This document shows, in pieces, positions 1-6,440 of a DNA stretch of 15,177 nucleotides. The notes below the pieces were generated by a model that did not search any database, was not told the origin of the DNA, and saw nothing but the letters and a program-made list of their open reading frames with translations. Each line of letters opens with the position of its first letter. The stretch's first letter is position 1. Both the position numbers and the translations under genes were made by a program. This DNA is from DSWT01 sp049975385 (GTDB lineage Bacteria > Chloroflexota > Anaerolineae > B4-G1 > SLSP01). The stretch spans positions 1 through 15,177 of the forward strand of contig JBNGDO010000130.1 of NCBI GenBank assembly GCA_049975385.1, in the 5' to 3' direction.

Positions 1-2
1 CC

Positions 3-428
3 GTTACCGATAGCCTGGGGCTGCCCTCCGCGCCGGATACCGTCGTTATCACCGTGATTGCGCCGCCGCAAGCAGGCGTCCTCTTCGCGCCGGATCACAC
101 TGTCCAGGCGCAGCCCGGCGAGGTGCTCACGTTCACGCACACGCTCACCAACACCGGCGAGGTTACCGACACCTTCGATTTGACACTGACCGGCGACTGG
201 ACAACGCTGCTCACCGCGACGCCCCTCACACTCACCGTCGGCGCGACGGCAACCGTGCAGGTGGAGATAACGGTTCCACTAGACGCAACCGGCAGTTATG
301 CGACCACCATCACGGCGACTTCGCGGCTGGATAGCGCGGTCTTTGCCATAGTGCGGAATGTAGTCACGATTCGCGACGAATCCCCGAGGTCCTACATCTT
401 CCTGCCCCTTATCCTGCGCAACTACTAA
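3..428 (+). CDS. 3' end of a large secreted protein with a CARDB/NEW3-like beta-sandwich domain and LPLxLRN tail (partial)
   Basis: The frame is open from the left edge of the window, so this is the C-terminal 141 residues of a longer protein whose start lies outside; the GTG at 54 is internal. The visible part is a beta-rich domain with the pattern QPGEVLTFTHTLTNTGEV, a DWTTLL turn and VEITVPLDATGSY. This is characteristic of NEW3/CARDB-type Ig-like modules, which sit between catalytic or binding domains of extracellular proteins. It ends with a short linker and the tail SYIFLPLILRNY, which matches the tail of the last gene in this window (IYLPLVLKNWP). That tail recurs in exported Chloroflexota proteins and may be a sorting or anchoring signal, though its role is inferred. 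The N-terminal function cannot be told from this fragment. A strong hairpin terminator follows 22 bases after the stop. Confidence 0.85.
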   Translation, partial: VTDSLGLPSAPDTVVITVIAPPQAGVLFAPDHTVQAQPGEVLTFTHTLTNTGEVTDTFDLTLTGDWTTLLTATPLTLTVGATATVQVEITVPLDATGSYATTITATSRLDSAVFAIVRNVVTIRDESPRSYIFLPLILRNY

Positions 429-450
429 CATATCACACGCGTCTCACACC

Positions 451-488
451 ACGGGGAGCGGCTGGTCAGCCGCTCCCCGTATTTGTCT
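451..488 (+). terminator. Rho-independent terminator after the secreted-protein gene
   Basis: A perfect 13-bp inverted repeat lies at 451-463 (ACGGGGAGCGGCT) and 468-480, with a 4-base loop GGTC. It is followed by the weakly T-rich ATTTGTCT. It sits 22 bases after the stop codon of the upstream gene and isolates it from the remnants that follow. Confidence 0.85.
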
Positions 489-746
489 CTGACAGGGTGT
501 TGTTCCGAGGGCTTTGCTATGACGTTCCAGTACGCGCAGCAATTGCGGGAGCGTAAGCTCGGCATCCATAACTTCTAACGCAACCTCAAATCCCCAACCG
601 ATCTTGATAGGAAAACTGGTACAGAACAACCGAATGATCCTATAGTCCCAGATTGTGCCAACCGAGGAGTAGGAAAGTTCGGGTAGGGTTCTTTGGATGT
701 GTAGGCGCAGCCTTCGTGGACAGACGATTGAACCTGCCTTTACCCT
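489..746. other. Non-coding stretch between terminator and dnaE2 remnant
   Basis: About 260 bases with no gene I can support. Short open frames exist on both strands, but the longest one on the minus strand (444-629) runs through the terminator hairpin and resembles nothing I recognise. A 7-bp inverted repeat, GTTGTTC at 499-505 and GAACAAC at 624-630, is the only structure noted and may be chance. Confidence 0.5.
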
Positions 747-959
747 TCACCCCTCCACCACCAGCACCCGTTCCCCGACGACACCGCACACCCGGCCCTG
801 CCACTGCAACGTCCCTTCGATCACAACGAACGTCCCACGCAACACCTCGCGATACGCCGCAAACACCTCCGGGCGCAAAATCGCATTGACCACGCCACCC
901 TCGTCTTCCAGTGCAATGAACGCCGTGCCCCGCGCCGTCGGCGGACGTTGCCGGCACAA
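747..959 (-). pseudogene. dnaE2: C-terminal OB-fold remnant of error-prone DNA polymerase III alpha (DnaE2/ImuC-like)
   Basis: About 68 residues remain of a protein normally over 1000 residues long. The sequence opens with CRQRPPTARGTAFIALEDEG and continues VVNAILRPEVFAAYREVLRG, then VVIEGTLQWQGRVCGVVGERV. This is the signature of the OB-fold nucleic-acid-binding domain at the C-terminus of DnaE2: family members read CRQRPGTAKGxxFxTLEDE. The PHP, palm, fingers and helix-hairpin-helix parts are absent. Reading upstream, homology ends just before the CRQRP block at about 957, and a stop codon lies at 972-974. Immediately beyond that point, a different gene fragment runs on the opposite strand. 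The TTG that opens this frame has no ribosome binding site, so it is a remnant, not a working gene. The intact protein would be a translesion polymerase in SOS mutagenesis. Confidence is high for the family and high for truncation. Confidence 0.8.
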
Positions 960-1343
960 TGGCTGGTGCGGTTACTGCCGTACACGCGCATCTTTGCGGC
1001 GCTGGATGCGGACAAGGCCGGGACGCTGAACGCTACGCGCCTGGCGGCGTTGTCGGCGCGGGTGACGCCGGTGCGCGTGCCGGAGGGTAACGATGTGACG
1101 GAGTATTGCCAGGCCGGTGGCGATGTGCGAGCGTGGGTGATGGCGGTGACCGGCGATGACGCGCGGTTTCCGCTGCGGGTGGTGATCCCGCCAGACGAGG
1201 CACGGATGCCAGGGCTGGCGGTGCCGGCGGGGAGGTGGCAGAGACAAGACGATGGGAGCATCGTGGTGGTGTATGCGTCGGCGGAGGAGATGGAAGTGTG
1301 CAGGGAGGCGACGAGGGTGTGCGGGGGAGGGGTAAGTCAGTAG
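957..1343 (+). pseudogene. Toprim-domain (primase-like) C-terminal fragment
   Basis: The translated piece runs QWLVRLLPYTRIFAALDADKAG and ends at a TAG at 1341. The block IFAALDADKAG is the DxD strand of a Toprim fold. VTPVRVPEGNDVTEYCQAGG matches the later strand and helix of Toprim domains in plasmid and phage primases (pattern PxGxDvtdyxxaGG). The first half of Toprim, with the catalytic glutamate, is missing, as is any zinc finger or helicase domain. About 60 residues of unassigned sequence follow the Toprim part and end in a cysteine-containing tail. There is no start codon with a ribosome binding site: coding similarity begins at the same base where the minus-strand dnaE2 remnant begins. 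The fragment most likely came from a replication gene of a mobile element or phage. It is inferred to be non-functional. Confidence 0.7.
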
Positions 1344-1607
1344 TCGGGCGAAACAGGAGGCAGGCGGAGTAAAGAGTTGTTGAGTGTCGTTTTAATGATA
1401 TGAGAATCGTGATGACGCTGCTCAACACTATGCACTGCGGATGACTTGTACTCGCATCACCTCCTGAAACACCTGTCTCTGGCCCCATACTTTTGAAATC
1501 CGCGCCACCAATCACGATTCGATGCTTACCTTGACCATTCTCTGGGTCTGCCGCCTCGCGGGAACAAGGAGAACCTTGGCCTGGCCACCGTCTGGAATTC
1601 TTCAAAT
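1344..1607. other. Intergenic region upstream of the exporter cluster
   Basis: There are about 260 bases with no supported gene before the promoter. Two inverted repeats are visible. TGTTGAG at 1378-1384 pairs with CTCAACA at 1421-1427. The perfect 10-mer GAATCGTGAT at 1404-1413 pairs with ATCACGATTC at 1511-1520. The region may include the tail of the Toprim-gene transcript or relic mobile DNA. No open frame here has a plausible start or a recognisable product. Confidence 0.45.
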
Positions 1608-1651
1608 CTCCACAGACTCTTCATCAAGTCTTCACACAACGACGCTATACT
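1608..1651 (+). promoter_or_regulatory. Promoter with three 11-bp phased direct repeats (response-regulator-type operator)
   Basis: Three consecutive 11-bp units share CTYCA at their start: CTCCACAGACT (1608-1618), CTTCATCAAGT (1619-1629) and CTTCACACAAC (1630-1640). They end 5 bp before a good -10 hexamer, TATACT (1646-1651). No convincing -35 is present at the right distance, because the repeats occupy that space. Direct repeats with 11-bp spacing over a -35 region are the known arrangement for activation by OmpR/PhoB-family response regulators. The start of the secreted-protein gene lies 39 bases beyond the -10. The regulator is not in this window. Confidence 0.55.
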
Positions 1652-1689
1652 CAAAGCGTAAACAAAACAAATACCGTAGGAGGTTTCAG

Positions 1690-2289
1690 ATGTTCAAGAA
1701 AGGTTTGTTGATGGTGGTTGTGGTGAGTTTGTTGACGTTGGCATTGCCTACAGTGGTTGCCGCGCAGGGCGGACGCCCTCCGGTGCAAGCGCCGCACGTC
1801 AATGCGAACACCGGCATGGGCAATGTTTCTGCAGGGCGCGGTGCCCAGCAAGGCGGCTGGCTGACCGGCGGCGTCTCCCTGGTTGAGGCAACGGCTGAAG
1901 CAACGGGAATGGCGGTGGCGGACGTGATCGCAGCGCTGCAGAGCGGTCAGACCTACGCAGATCTGGCGACGCAGGCCGGCGTGACGGTGCAGGACGTTGT
2001 GGATGTTGTGCTGGCCGTGCGCGCTGAGGCGCTGGCGCAAGCGGTTGCTGCCGGTCGCTTCACCCAGACGCAGGCCGACACGATGCTGGCGCAGATGGCG
2101 ACGGACCTGCTGGCGCAACTCAACGCGCCGTGGACGGCGCAGGGGGCCGGGAATGGCTACCAACTCGACGGCACGCAGCCGCTGGACAGCAGCGGGTATC
2201 GCGGCGGCAACGGCGCTGCGGGTAGAGGGAATGGGCGCACGGATCATCCAATGCTCAATGCGGCGGATTGCTTGAACACGCAACCGTAA
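1690..2289 (+). CDS. Small secreted helical protein, DUF2680-like, first gene of the exporter cluster
   Basis: The start ATG at 1690 has an excellent ribosome binding site, TAGGAGG at 1677-1683. Upstream in-frame codons are therefore not used, and the product has 199 residues. Residues 1-25 form a signal peptide (MFKKGLLMVVVV core, cleavage after VVAA), so the protein is exported. The middle, about 60-140, is helical with the pattern GMAVADVIAALQSGQTYADL, GVTVQDVVDVV, then RFTQTQADTMLAQM. This resembles short-repeat DUF2680-type proteins, in which repeats of the form QSGKSLADLA and GKLTQEQAD recur. The C-terminus is rich in Gly, Asn and Arg and ends in LNTQP. No enzyme motif is seen. It precedes the adaptor gene by 76 bases, with a hairpin between them. 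The context suggests an extracytoplasmic accessory or sensing role for the exporter, but that is inference. The family link is by pattern only. Confidence 0.75.
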   Translation: MFKKGLLMVVVVSLLTLALPTVVAAQGGRPPVQAPHVNANTGMGNVSAGRGAQQGGWLTGGVSLVEATAEATGMAVADVIAALQSGQTYADLATQAGVTVQDVVDVVLAVRAEALAQAVAAGRFTQTQADTMLAQMATDLLAQLNAPWTAQGAGNGYQLDGTQPLDSSGYRGGNGAAGRGNGRTDHPMLNAADCLNTQP

Positions 2290-2317
2290 GCGTCAAAGTC
2301 AATCGGGATACTGAAGT

Positions 2318-2344
2318 ATGGGGCAAGTTCAAGGCTTGCCCCAT
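2318..2344 (+). terminator. Hairpin between secreted-protein gene and adaptor gene (partial terminator or mRNA processing site)
   Basis: A perfect 10-bp stem, ATGGGGCAAG (2318-2327) and CTTGCCCCAT (2335-2344), encloses a 7-base loop, TTCAAGG. There is no T-run after it, so a full intrinsic terminator is unlikely. A leaky attenuator or transcript-stabilising structure is more plausible, which would give more of the first gene product than of the transporter. A 13-mer from it, GGGGCAAGTTCAA, recurs at 15060-15072. Confidence 0.5.
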
Positions 2345-2365
2345 GCCTTGTCAAGAGAGGGAAAG

Positions 2366-3793
2366 ATGAAATCACAGGCAAGTAGAAGAGCAAAACGACG
2401 CCGAACCTGGCTGGTTGTCTTGATCGTGATGATCGCCGTCAGCGCAGCAGGGTACTTTTATTACACGCGCTACCTGATGGCAGCCGAAGCGCCGGCCGCC
2501 CCCGCTTTGCAGACAACGACAGTGCGCAAAGGTGACATCGTCATCACCGCCGTCGGGAGCGGCAATCTGATGTCCGGCGCGGAGATCAGTCTGGGCTTCC
2601 GCAGCGGTGGCGTCCTGGTCGAGCTGCCTGTGAAGGTGGGCGACCGCGTCGTTGCCGGGCAGGTTTTGGCACGCCTGGATGACACAGCGGCCACACTTCA
2701 GGTCACTCAGGCGGAACTGAACCTGGCGCAGGCGCAGGCCAAACTGGAGACCGCGCGCCGCGCCGTCACACCAACGCTGGCGATTGCCCAGGTCAACCTC
2801 GAAGCCGCGCAGACCGCCTACGACGCGCTCGTCAAGAGCAGCCAGTACGGCGGCGACAGGCTCACACCGGCGCGGGTCAACCTGGAACAGGCCACCGCGC
2901 AGCTCGCGCTGGCGCAGGCGGCGTATGATGCGGCGTGGGATCCGGCGCGCGATTGGGAGCTGACAGTCAAAGATCGGGCCAAGGCGCTGGAAAACGAGCG
3001 CGCCGCCACGCTCCGCGCGCTCGACAAGGCCAAAGCCGACCTGCAAGTCGCGCGGGCGAATTACAACCTGGCCGTGTTGAACCTGGATGACACCGGTGCG
3101 CTCCAGACGGCGCAGGCCAAAATCCTGAGCGCGCAACAAGCCGTGGACACAGCCCAAACCGGCGCGGAAGTGCAGGCCGCCGAATGGTCCGTACAGCAGG
3201 CGGAACTGGCGCTGACGACGGCCCGATTGACGTTCGAAAATCTCACCCTCACCGCGCCTGCCACGATGACCGTGGTTTCGGTAGCGGCCAACGTGGGTGA
3301 AACCGTGGGCACAAGCCCCATTCTCAAACTGGCGGACGTGGACACACTGCACGTGCGGTTCTACCTGGAAGAAAGCGATCTGGACAAAGTCGCCGTTGGG
3401 CACAAAGTGAGCGTGCTTTTCGACGCGCTGCCGAACAAGCCGTTCACCGGCGCGGTCACGCGCATTGACCCGGCCCTGGTCACGGTCAGCAACACGCCGG
3501 CTGTGCAGGCCTGGGCGCGCCTCGATCCGCTCGAAACGCCGCGCACCTTGCCGGTGGGCCTGACGGCGGAAGTGGAAATCATCGCCGGTGAAGCTTACAA
3601 GACGTTGCTGATCCCGGTGCAGGCGCTGCGCGAACTCGCGTCCGGCCAATTCGCGGTCTTTGTGGTGGATGCGAACGGAGACTTGAAGCTGCGTCCGGTC
3701 GAAGTGGGCTTGCGCGATTTCGCCAACGCGCAAATCCTGAGTGGTCTGGAGCAGGGTGAGGTGATCAGCACCGGCACGGTGGCGACGGAATAG
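2366..3793 (+). CDS. MacA/HlyD-family membrane-fusion (adaptor) protein of an ABC exporter
   Basis: The ATG at 2366 follows GAGAGGGAAAG and gives 475 residues; an in-frame ATG at 2318 lies inside the hairpin and is unlikely. A basic N-terminus (KRRR) is followed by one membrane anchor at about residues 14-34 (VVLIVMIAVSAAGYFYY). A lipoyl-like half domain with VGSGNL, GFRSGGVLVEL and VKVGDRVVAGQVLARLD lies at about 50-110. Next comes a long Ala/Gln/Leu-rich coiled-coil hairpin at about 110-295 (repeated AELNLAQAQAKLETA-type heptads). The returning lipoyl strand (LTAPATMTVVSV, NVGETVG) and the beta-barrel/membrane-proximal domains (ADVDTLHVRFYLEESDLDKV, VGLTAEVEI) complete the fold. The domain order is that of MacA-type adaptors, which link an inner-membrane ABC transporter to the outside. 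The ATPase and permease genes follow at once, so it belongs with them. The substrate is unknown; the coiled-coil is rather long. Confidence 0.92.
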   Translation: MKSQASRRAKRRRTWLVVLIVMIAVSAAGYFYYTRYLMAAEAPAAPALQTTTVRKGDIVITAVGSGNLMSGAEISLGFRSGGVLVELPVKVGDRVVAGQVLARLDDTAATLQVTQAELNLAQAQAKLETARRAVTPTLAIAQVNLEAAQTAYDALVKSSQYGGDRLTPARVNLEQATAQLALAQAAYDAAWDPARDWELTVKDRAKALENERAATLRALDKAKADLQVARANYNLAVLNLDDTGALQTAQAKILSAQQAVDTAQTGAEVQAAEWSVQQAELALTTARLTFENLTLTAPATMTVVSVAANVGETVGTSPILKLADVDTLHVRFYLEESDLDKVAVGHKVSVLFDALPNKPFTGAVTRIDPALVTVSNTPAVQAWARLDPLETPRTLPVGLTAEVEIIAGEAYKTLLIPVQALRELASGQFAVFVVDANGDLKLRPVEVGLRDFANAQILSGLEQGEVISTGTVATE

Positions 3794-3845
3794 GCGAGTG
3801 GCGAGTTAAGAGTTAAGAGTGGCAAATAGTGGGGTGTGAAGGGAT

Positions 3846-4589
3846 ATGGATGAGGCGTTGATTCAGGTAGAGGGGTTGGAGAAGGTGTATGGCAGTGGGG
3901 AGATTGCCGTCCACGCGCTCGCGGGTGTCAATTTTATGATCAACAAAGGCGAATTTACGGCGATTATGGGCGCGTCCGGTTCCGGCAAGTCCACCCTGAT
4001 GAACATTCTAGGCTGCCTCGACCGGCCCACATCCGGCATGTACTGGCTGGACGGCGAAGATGTGAGCGATCTGGACAAGGAAGACCTGGCCGACGTGCGC
4101 AATCGTAAAATCGGTTTCGTCTTCCAATCGTTCAACCTGCTGCCGCGTCTCTCGGCGCTCAAAAATGTGATACTGCCGTTGATGTACCGGATGGAAAACC
4201 GGTTGAGCCTCGCCGAACGCGAAGAACGCGCGGTCGCTGCGCTGGAATCGGTAGGACTCAGCGACCGGTTGGAACACCGGCCCAACGAGCTTTCCGGCGG
4301 GCAGCAGCAGCGCGTCGCCATTGCGCGGGCGCTGGTCAACCAACCGCCGCTCATCCTGGCGGACGAACCGACCGGCAACCTGGACAGCCACTCCAGCGCG
4401 GAGATTATGGCGCTGCTCCACGATTTGCACGCGCGCGGCGCCACCATTCTGATGGTCACGCACGAGCCAGACATCGCCGCTCATGCCCAGCGCGTCATCT
4501 GCCTGCACGACGGGCTGATCGTTTCCGACGGCGCGAACGGCGACAGCAAGTGTATGGGCAGCACGACCGCCACAGGAGGCGCCGCATGA
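3846..4589 (+). CDS. ABC transporter ATP-binding protein, MacB/LolD type
   Basis: This 247-residue protein is a complete nucleotide-binding subunit of the MacB/LolD type. Visible motifs are Walker A GASGSGKST at 42-50, the Q-loop glutamine at 94 in FVFQSFNLL, the signature LSGGQQQ at 149-155, Walker B LILADEP at 169-175 with catalytic Glu174, D-loop GNLD, and the switch histidine at 206 (VTHEP). The Q-loop context FQSFNLLPRLSALKNV is typical of the MacB/LolD/lipoprotein-exporter class, whose ATPases drive a mechanotransmission permease. The ATG at 3846 lies only two or three bases after AAGGGA, a tight ribosome-binding-site spacing. Its stop overlaps the permease start (ATGA, 4586-4589), indicating translational coupling. 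The upstream gap (3794-3845) contains a short tandem GAGTTAA repeat. Together with the adjacent adaptor and permease it forms one exporter. Confidence 0.95.
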   Translation: MDEALIQVEGLEKVYGSGEIAVHALAGVNFMINKGEFTAIMGASGSGKSTLMNILGCLDRPTSGMYWLDGEDVSDLDKEDLADVRNRKIGFVFQSFNLLPRLSALKNVILPLMYRMENRLSLAEREERAVAALESVGLSDRLEHRPNELSGGQQQRVAIARALVNQPPLILADEPTGNLDSHSSAEIMALLHDLHARGATILMVTHEPDIAAHAQRVICLHDGLIVSDGANGDSKCMGSTTATGGAA

Positions 4590-5791
4590 CGTTCTGGGAG
4601 ACGTTGGGCATCGCCTGGGAAGGGCTGACCCTCAACAAAGTTCGCTCATTCTTGACGACGCTGGGCGTGATTATCGGCGTCGGCTCCGTCATCATCATGC
4701 TGGCCGTCAGCGCGGGGGCCGAGGCCGCCATCGCCGAGCAGATCAACTCGCTGGGGGCCGACCTGCTCATCGTCAGCCCGCTGCGCGGGACACCCGGCGC
4801 GGCGCGCACATTCGTCTACGCCGACGCGCTCGCTATCGCGGAGAACGTGCGCGGCATCGTCGGTGTCTCGGCGGAACAGTTCAGCACGCAGGATGTCAAG
4901 GGTGGCAGCGGCGCATTGGAAGGGATATCGATCCTGGGGACGACGCCGGATTTCCCCACCGTGCGCGATTACGGCCTGGTGAGCGGGCGCTTTTTCACAA
5001 CGGAAGAAAGTGATCGCAAAACCAAAGTCGCCGTGCTTGGCTACGGCATCGCGCAAGACCTGTTTGGCGCGGAGGATCCCTTTGGGCAGACGCTCACGAT
5101 TGGCGCAACCCGCTTCACCGTCATCGGCGTGATGGAGCCGAAGGGCGTCATCGCCGACGTGGATTACGATGGCCGGGTCTACATCCCGCTCACCGTCGTC
5201 TTCCAAAAGTTTGCGACGATGTCGGTGGGCAGCGACCGCATTCGCACGGCCTACGTCAAAGTGGAAAGCCGCGAGAAGATGGACAGCGTCATCGCCCAGA
5301 TCACGTCGTTGCTGGCCGAGCGTCACGACGTCGACCCGACCAGCCCCGATTTCAGCGTGCAAACGCAGCAAGACATCATCGCCACGCAGGAAGCGACGAC
5401 CGCCGCGTTCCGCAACCTGCTGGCCTGGGTCGCCGGCGTCTCGTTGGTGGTCGGCGGCATCGGGATTATGAACATCATGCTGGTCAGCGTCACCGAGCGG
5501 ACGCGCGAGATCGGCTTGCGGCAGGCGTTGGGCGCGCCGCCCGGTGCGGTGCGGTTGCAATTTCTGCTGGAGGCCGTCATCTTGAGCCTGGCGGGCGGCC
5601 TCGTCGGCGTGGTGGCGGGGATTGGCGGCGCCTATCTCTTTGGAGAATTGGGCACGCTGCGGACCGAGTTGGTGCCGGTCTCAATCCCGCTGGCCTTTGG
5701 CGCGGCGGCGGCGGTGGGCATCTTCTTCGGGTATTATCCCGCCACCCAGGCGGCGCAGTTGGATCCGATTGAGGCGCTGCGGCGGGAGTGA
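4586..5791 (+). CDS. MacB-type ABC transporter permease (MacB_PCD plus FtsX domain)
   Basis: The start is the ATG at 4586, preceded by AGGAGG at 4574-4579 and overlapping the ATPase stop; upstream in-frame residues (MYGQHDRHRRRR) are read-through of the ATPase tail region and are not used. The product has 401 residues with four membrane segments. One is near residues 25-47 after a short cytoplasmic lead (NKVRSFLTTLGVIIGVGSVI). A large extracytoplasmic MacB_PCD domain spans about 50-265, and three helices follow in the FtsX part, about 272-395. The hallmark GGIGIMNIMLVSVTERTREIG and the closing DPIEALRRE are both present. There is no fused ATPase, so the ATPase is the separate upstream protein, as in two-component MacB-like systems of Gram-positive and Chloroflexota bacteria. 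It works with the MacA-like adaptor. The substrate (antibiotic, lipoprotein or peptide) is unknown. Confidence 0.95.
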   Translation: MTFWETLGIAWEGLTLNKVRSFLTTLGVIIGVGSVIIMLAVSAGAEAAIAEQINSLGADLLIVSPLRGTPGAARTFVYADALAIAENVRGIVGVSAEQFSTQDVKGGSGALEGISILGTTPDFPTVRDYGLVSGRFFTTEESDRKTKVAVLGYGIAQDLFGAEDPFGQTLTIGATRFTVIGVMEPKGVIADVDYDGRVYIPLTVVFQKFATMSVGSDRIRTAYVKVESREKMDSVIAQITSLLAERHDVDPTSPDFSVQTQQDIIATQEATTAAFRNLLAWVAGVSLVVGGIGIMNIMLVSVTERTREIGLRQALGAPPGAVRLQFLLEAVILSLAGGLVGVVAGIGGAYLFGELGTLRTELVPVSIPLAFGAAAAVGIFFGYYPATQAAQLDPIEALRRE

Positions 5792-5827
5792 ATCGAATAA
5801 AACAGTATTGTGGTTGGGAGGAACGAA

Positions 5828-6421
5828 ATGATAAAGTGGTATAGGGGATTAGGATTGATTTTCGTCGTAGTTGCTTTGGCGGGCTGTGCTTCCGGAGCGG
5901 CGACGCCCGCGCCCGCCGTGAGCGGCGGCGACACGTATGCCAGCGCCACGCTGAAAGTAGACTTCACCAATGCGCTCACCGTGCGCAATCAATTGGCGCT
6001 CGGCCTGCTGAATCTGGAAGGGACGGCCAATGAAGTCACGCCCGCACAGGCGAAAAGCCTGTTGCCCTTGTGGCAGGCGCTACGGGGAACGGCGCGCAGC
6101 GGCGCGGCGGCGACGGCGGAGGTTGACGCTTTGTTGTCACAGATCGAAGAGACGTTGACCCCGGGCCAACTGGAAGCGATCAGCGCGTTACGCCTGACGC
6201 AGGACGATCTGCGTGCCTGGGCTGAGAGCCAGGGGATCACCGTGGGAACCGGAGCCGGGGTGGGCGCAGGCGCGGGCGGCGGCATGGGCGCCGGGCGTGG
6301 TCTCAGCCCCGAAGAACGCGCGACACGCCAGGCGGAGAACGGCGGCGACAGTGGCAACAGCGGCGGCTTGAGCACCGCCTTACTCGATGCGGTGGTTACA
6401 TTTTTAGAAGTGCGATTGTGA
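5828..6421 (+). CDS. Lipoprotein with QLALG/LTPxQLEAI helical domain, copy 1
   Basis: The ATG at 5828 has GGGAGGAA at 5816-5823 and is preferred over an in-frame GTG 18 bases upstream. The product has 197 residues and starts with a lipoprotein signal peptide: VVVALAGC with lipidated Cys20. The mature part begins with an Ala/Pro/Gly linker. The conserved helical block, about residues 45-140, reads NALTVRNQLALGLLNLEG, VTPAQAKSLLPLWQAL, ALLSQIEETLTPGQLEAI. After a Gly-rich stretch (GVGAGAGGGMGAGRG) comes a LSPEERATRQ segment. Blocks of this QLALGxLxLEG / LLPLWQAL / LTPxQxxAI form recur in Chloroflexota next to MacAB-like exporters. They look like small envelope-associated helical proteins, loosely similar in layout to Spy/CpxP-type sensors, but the link is only by shape. 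It follows the permease by 36 bases and is paralogous to the next gene. Its role is probably accessory to the exporter. Confidence 0.8.
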   Translation: MIKWYRGLGLIFVVVALAGCASGAATPAPAVSGGDTYASATLKVDFTNALTVRNQLALGLLNLEGTANEVTPAQAKSLLPLWQALRGTARSGAAATAEVDALLSQIEETLTPGQLEAISALRLTQDDLRAWAESQGITVGTGAGVGAGAGGGMGAGRGLSPEERATRQAENGGDSGNSGGLSTALLDAVVTFLEVRL

Positions 6422-6440
6422 CTACAGGGAGAATTGGACA

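Noticed and set aside
444..629. 61-residue open frame on the minus strand
   Set aside because: It runs through the perfect terminator hairpin at 451-480, lacks a ribosome binding site and resembles no family I know.
653..1029. Plus-strand open frames across the dnaE2 remnant
   Set aside because: They are proline/arginine-rich antisense readings of the DnaE2-like sequence in GC-rich DNA, without starts or family features.
1522..1689. Longer N-terminus for the first exporter-cluster protein
   Set aside because: It would place the promoter and ribosome binding site inside the coding region and put 56 residues before a proper signal peptide.
2372..3733. Long minus-strand open frame opposite the adaptor gene
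   Set aside because: It is a codon-bias shadow of the HlyD-family gene, His/Arg/Gln-rich with no start signal or recognisable domain.
3794..3845. Promoter or repeat element between adaptor and ATPase genes
   Set aside because: Only a short GAGTTAA tandem and purine-rich bases are seen; there is no -35/-10 pair, so the genes are likely co-transcribed.
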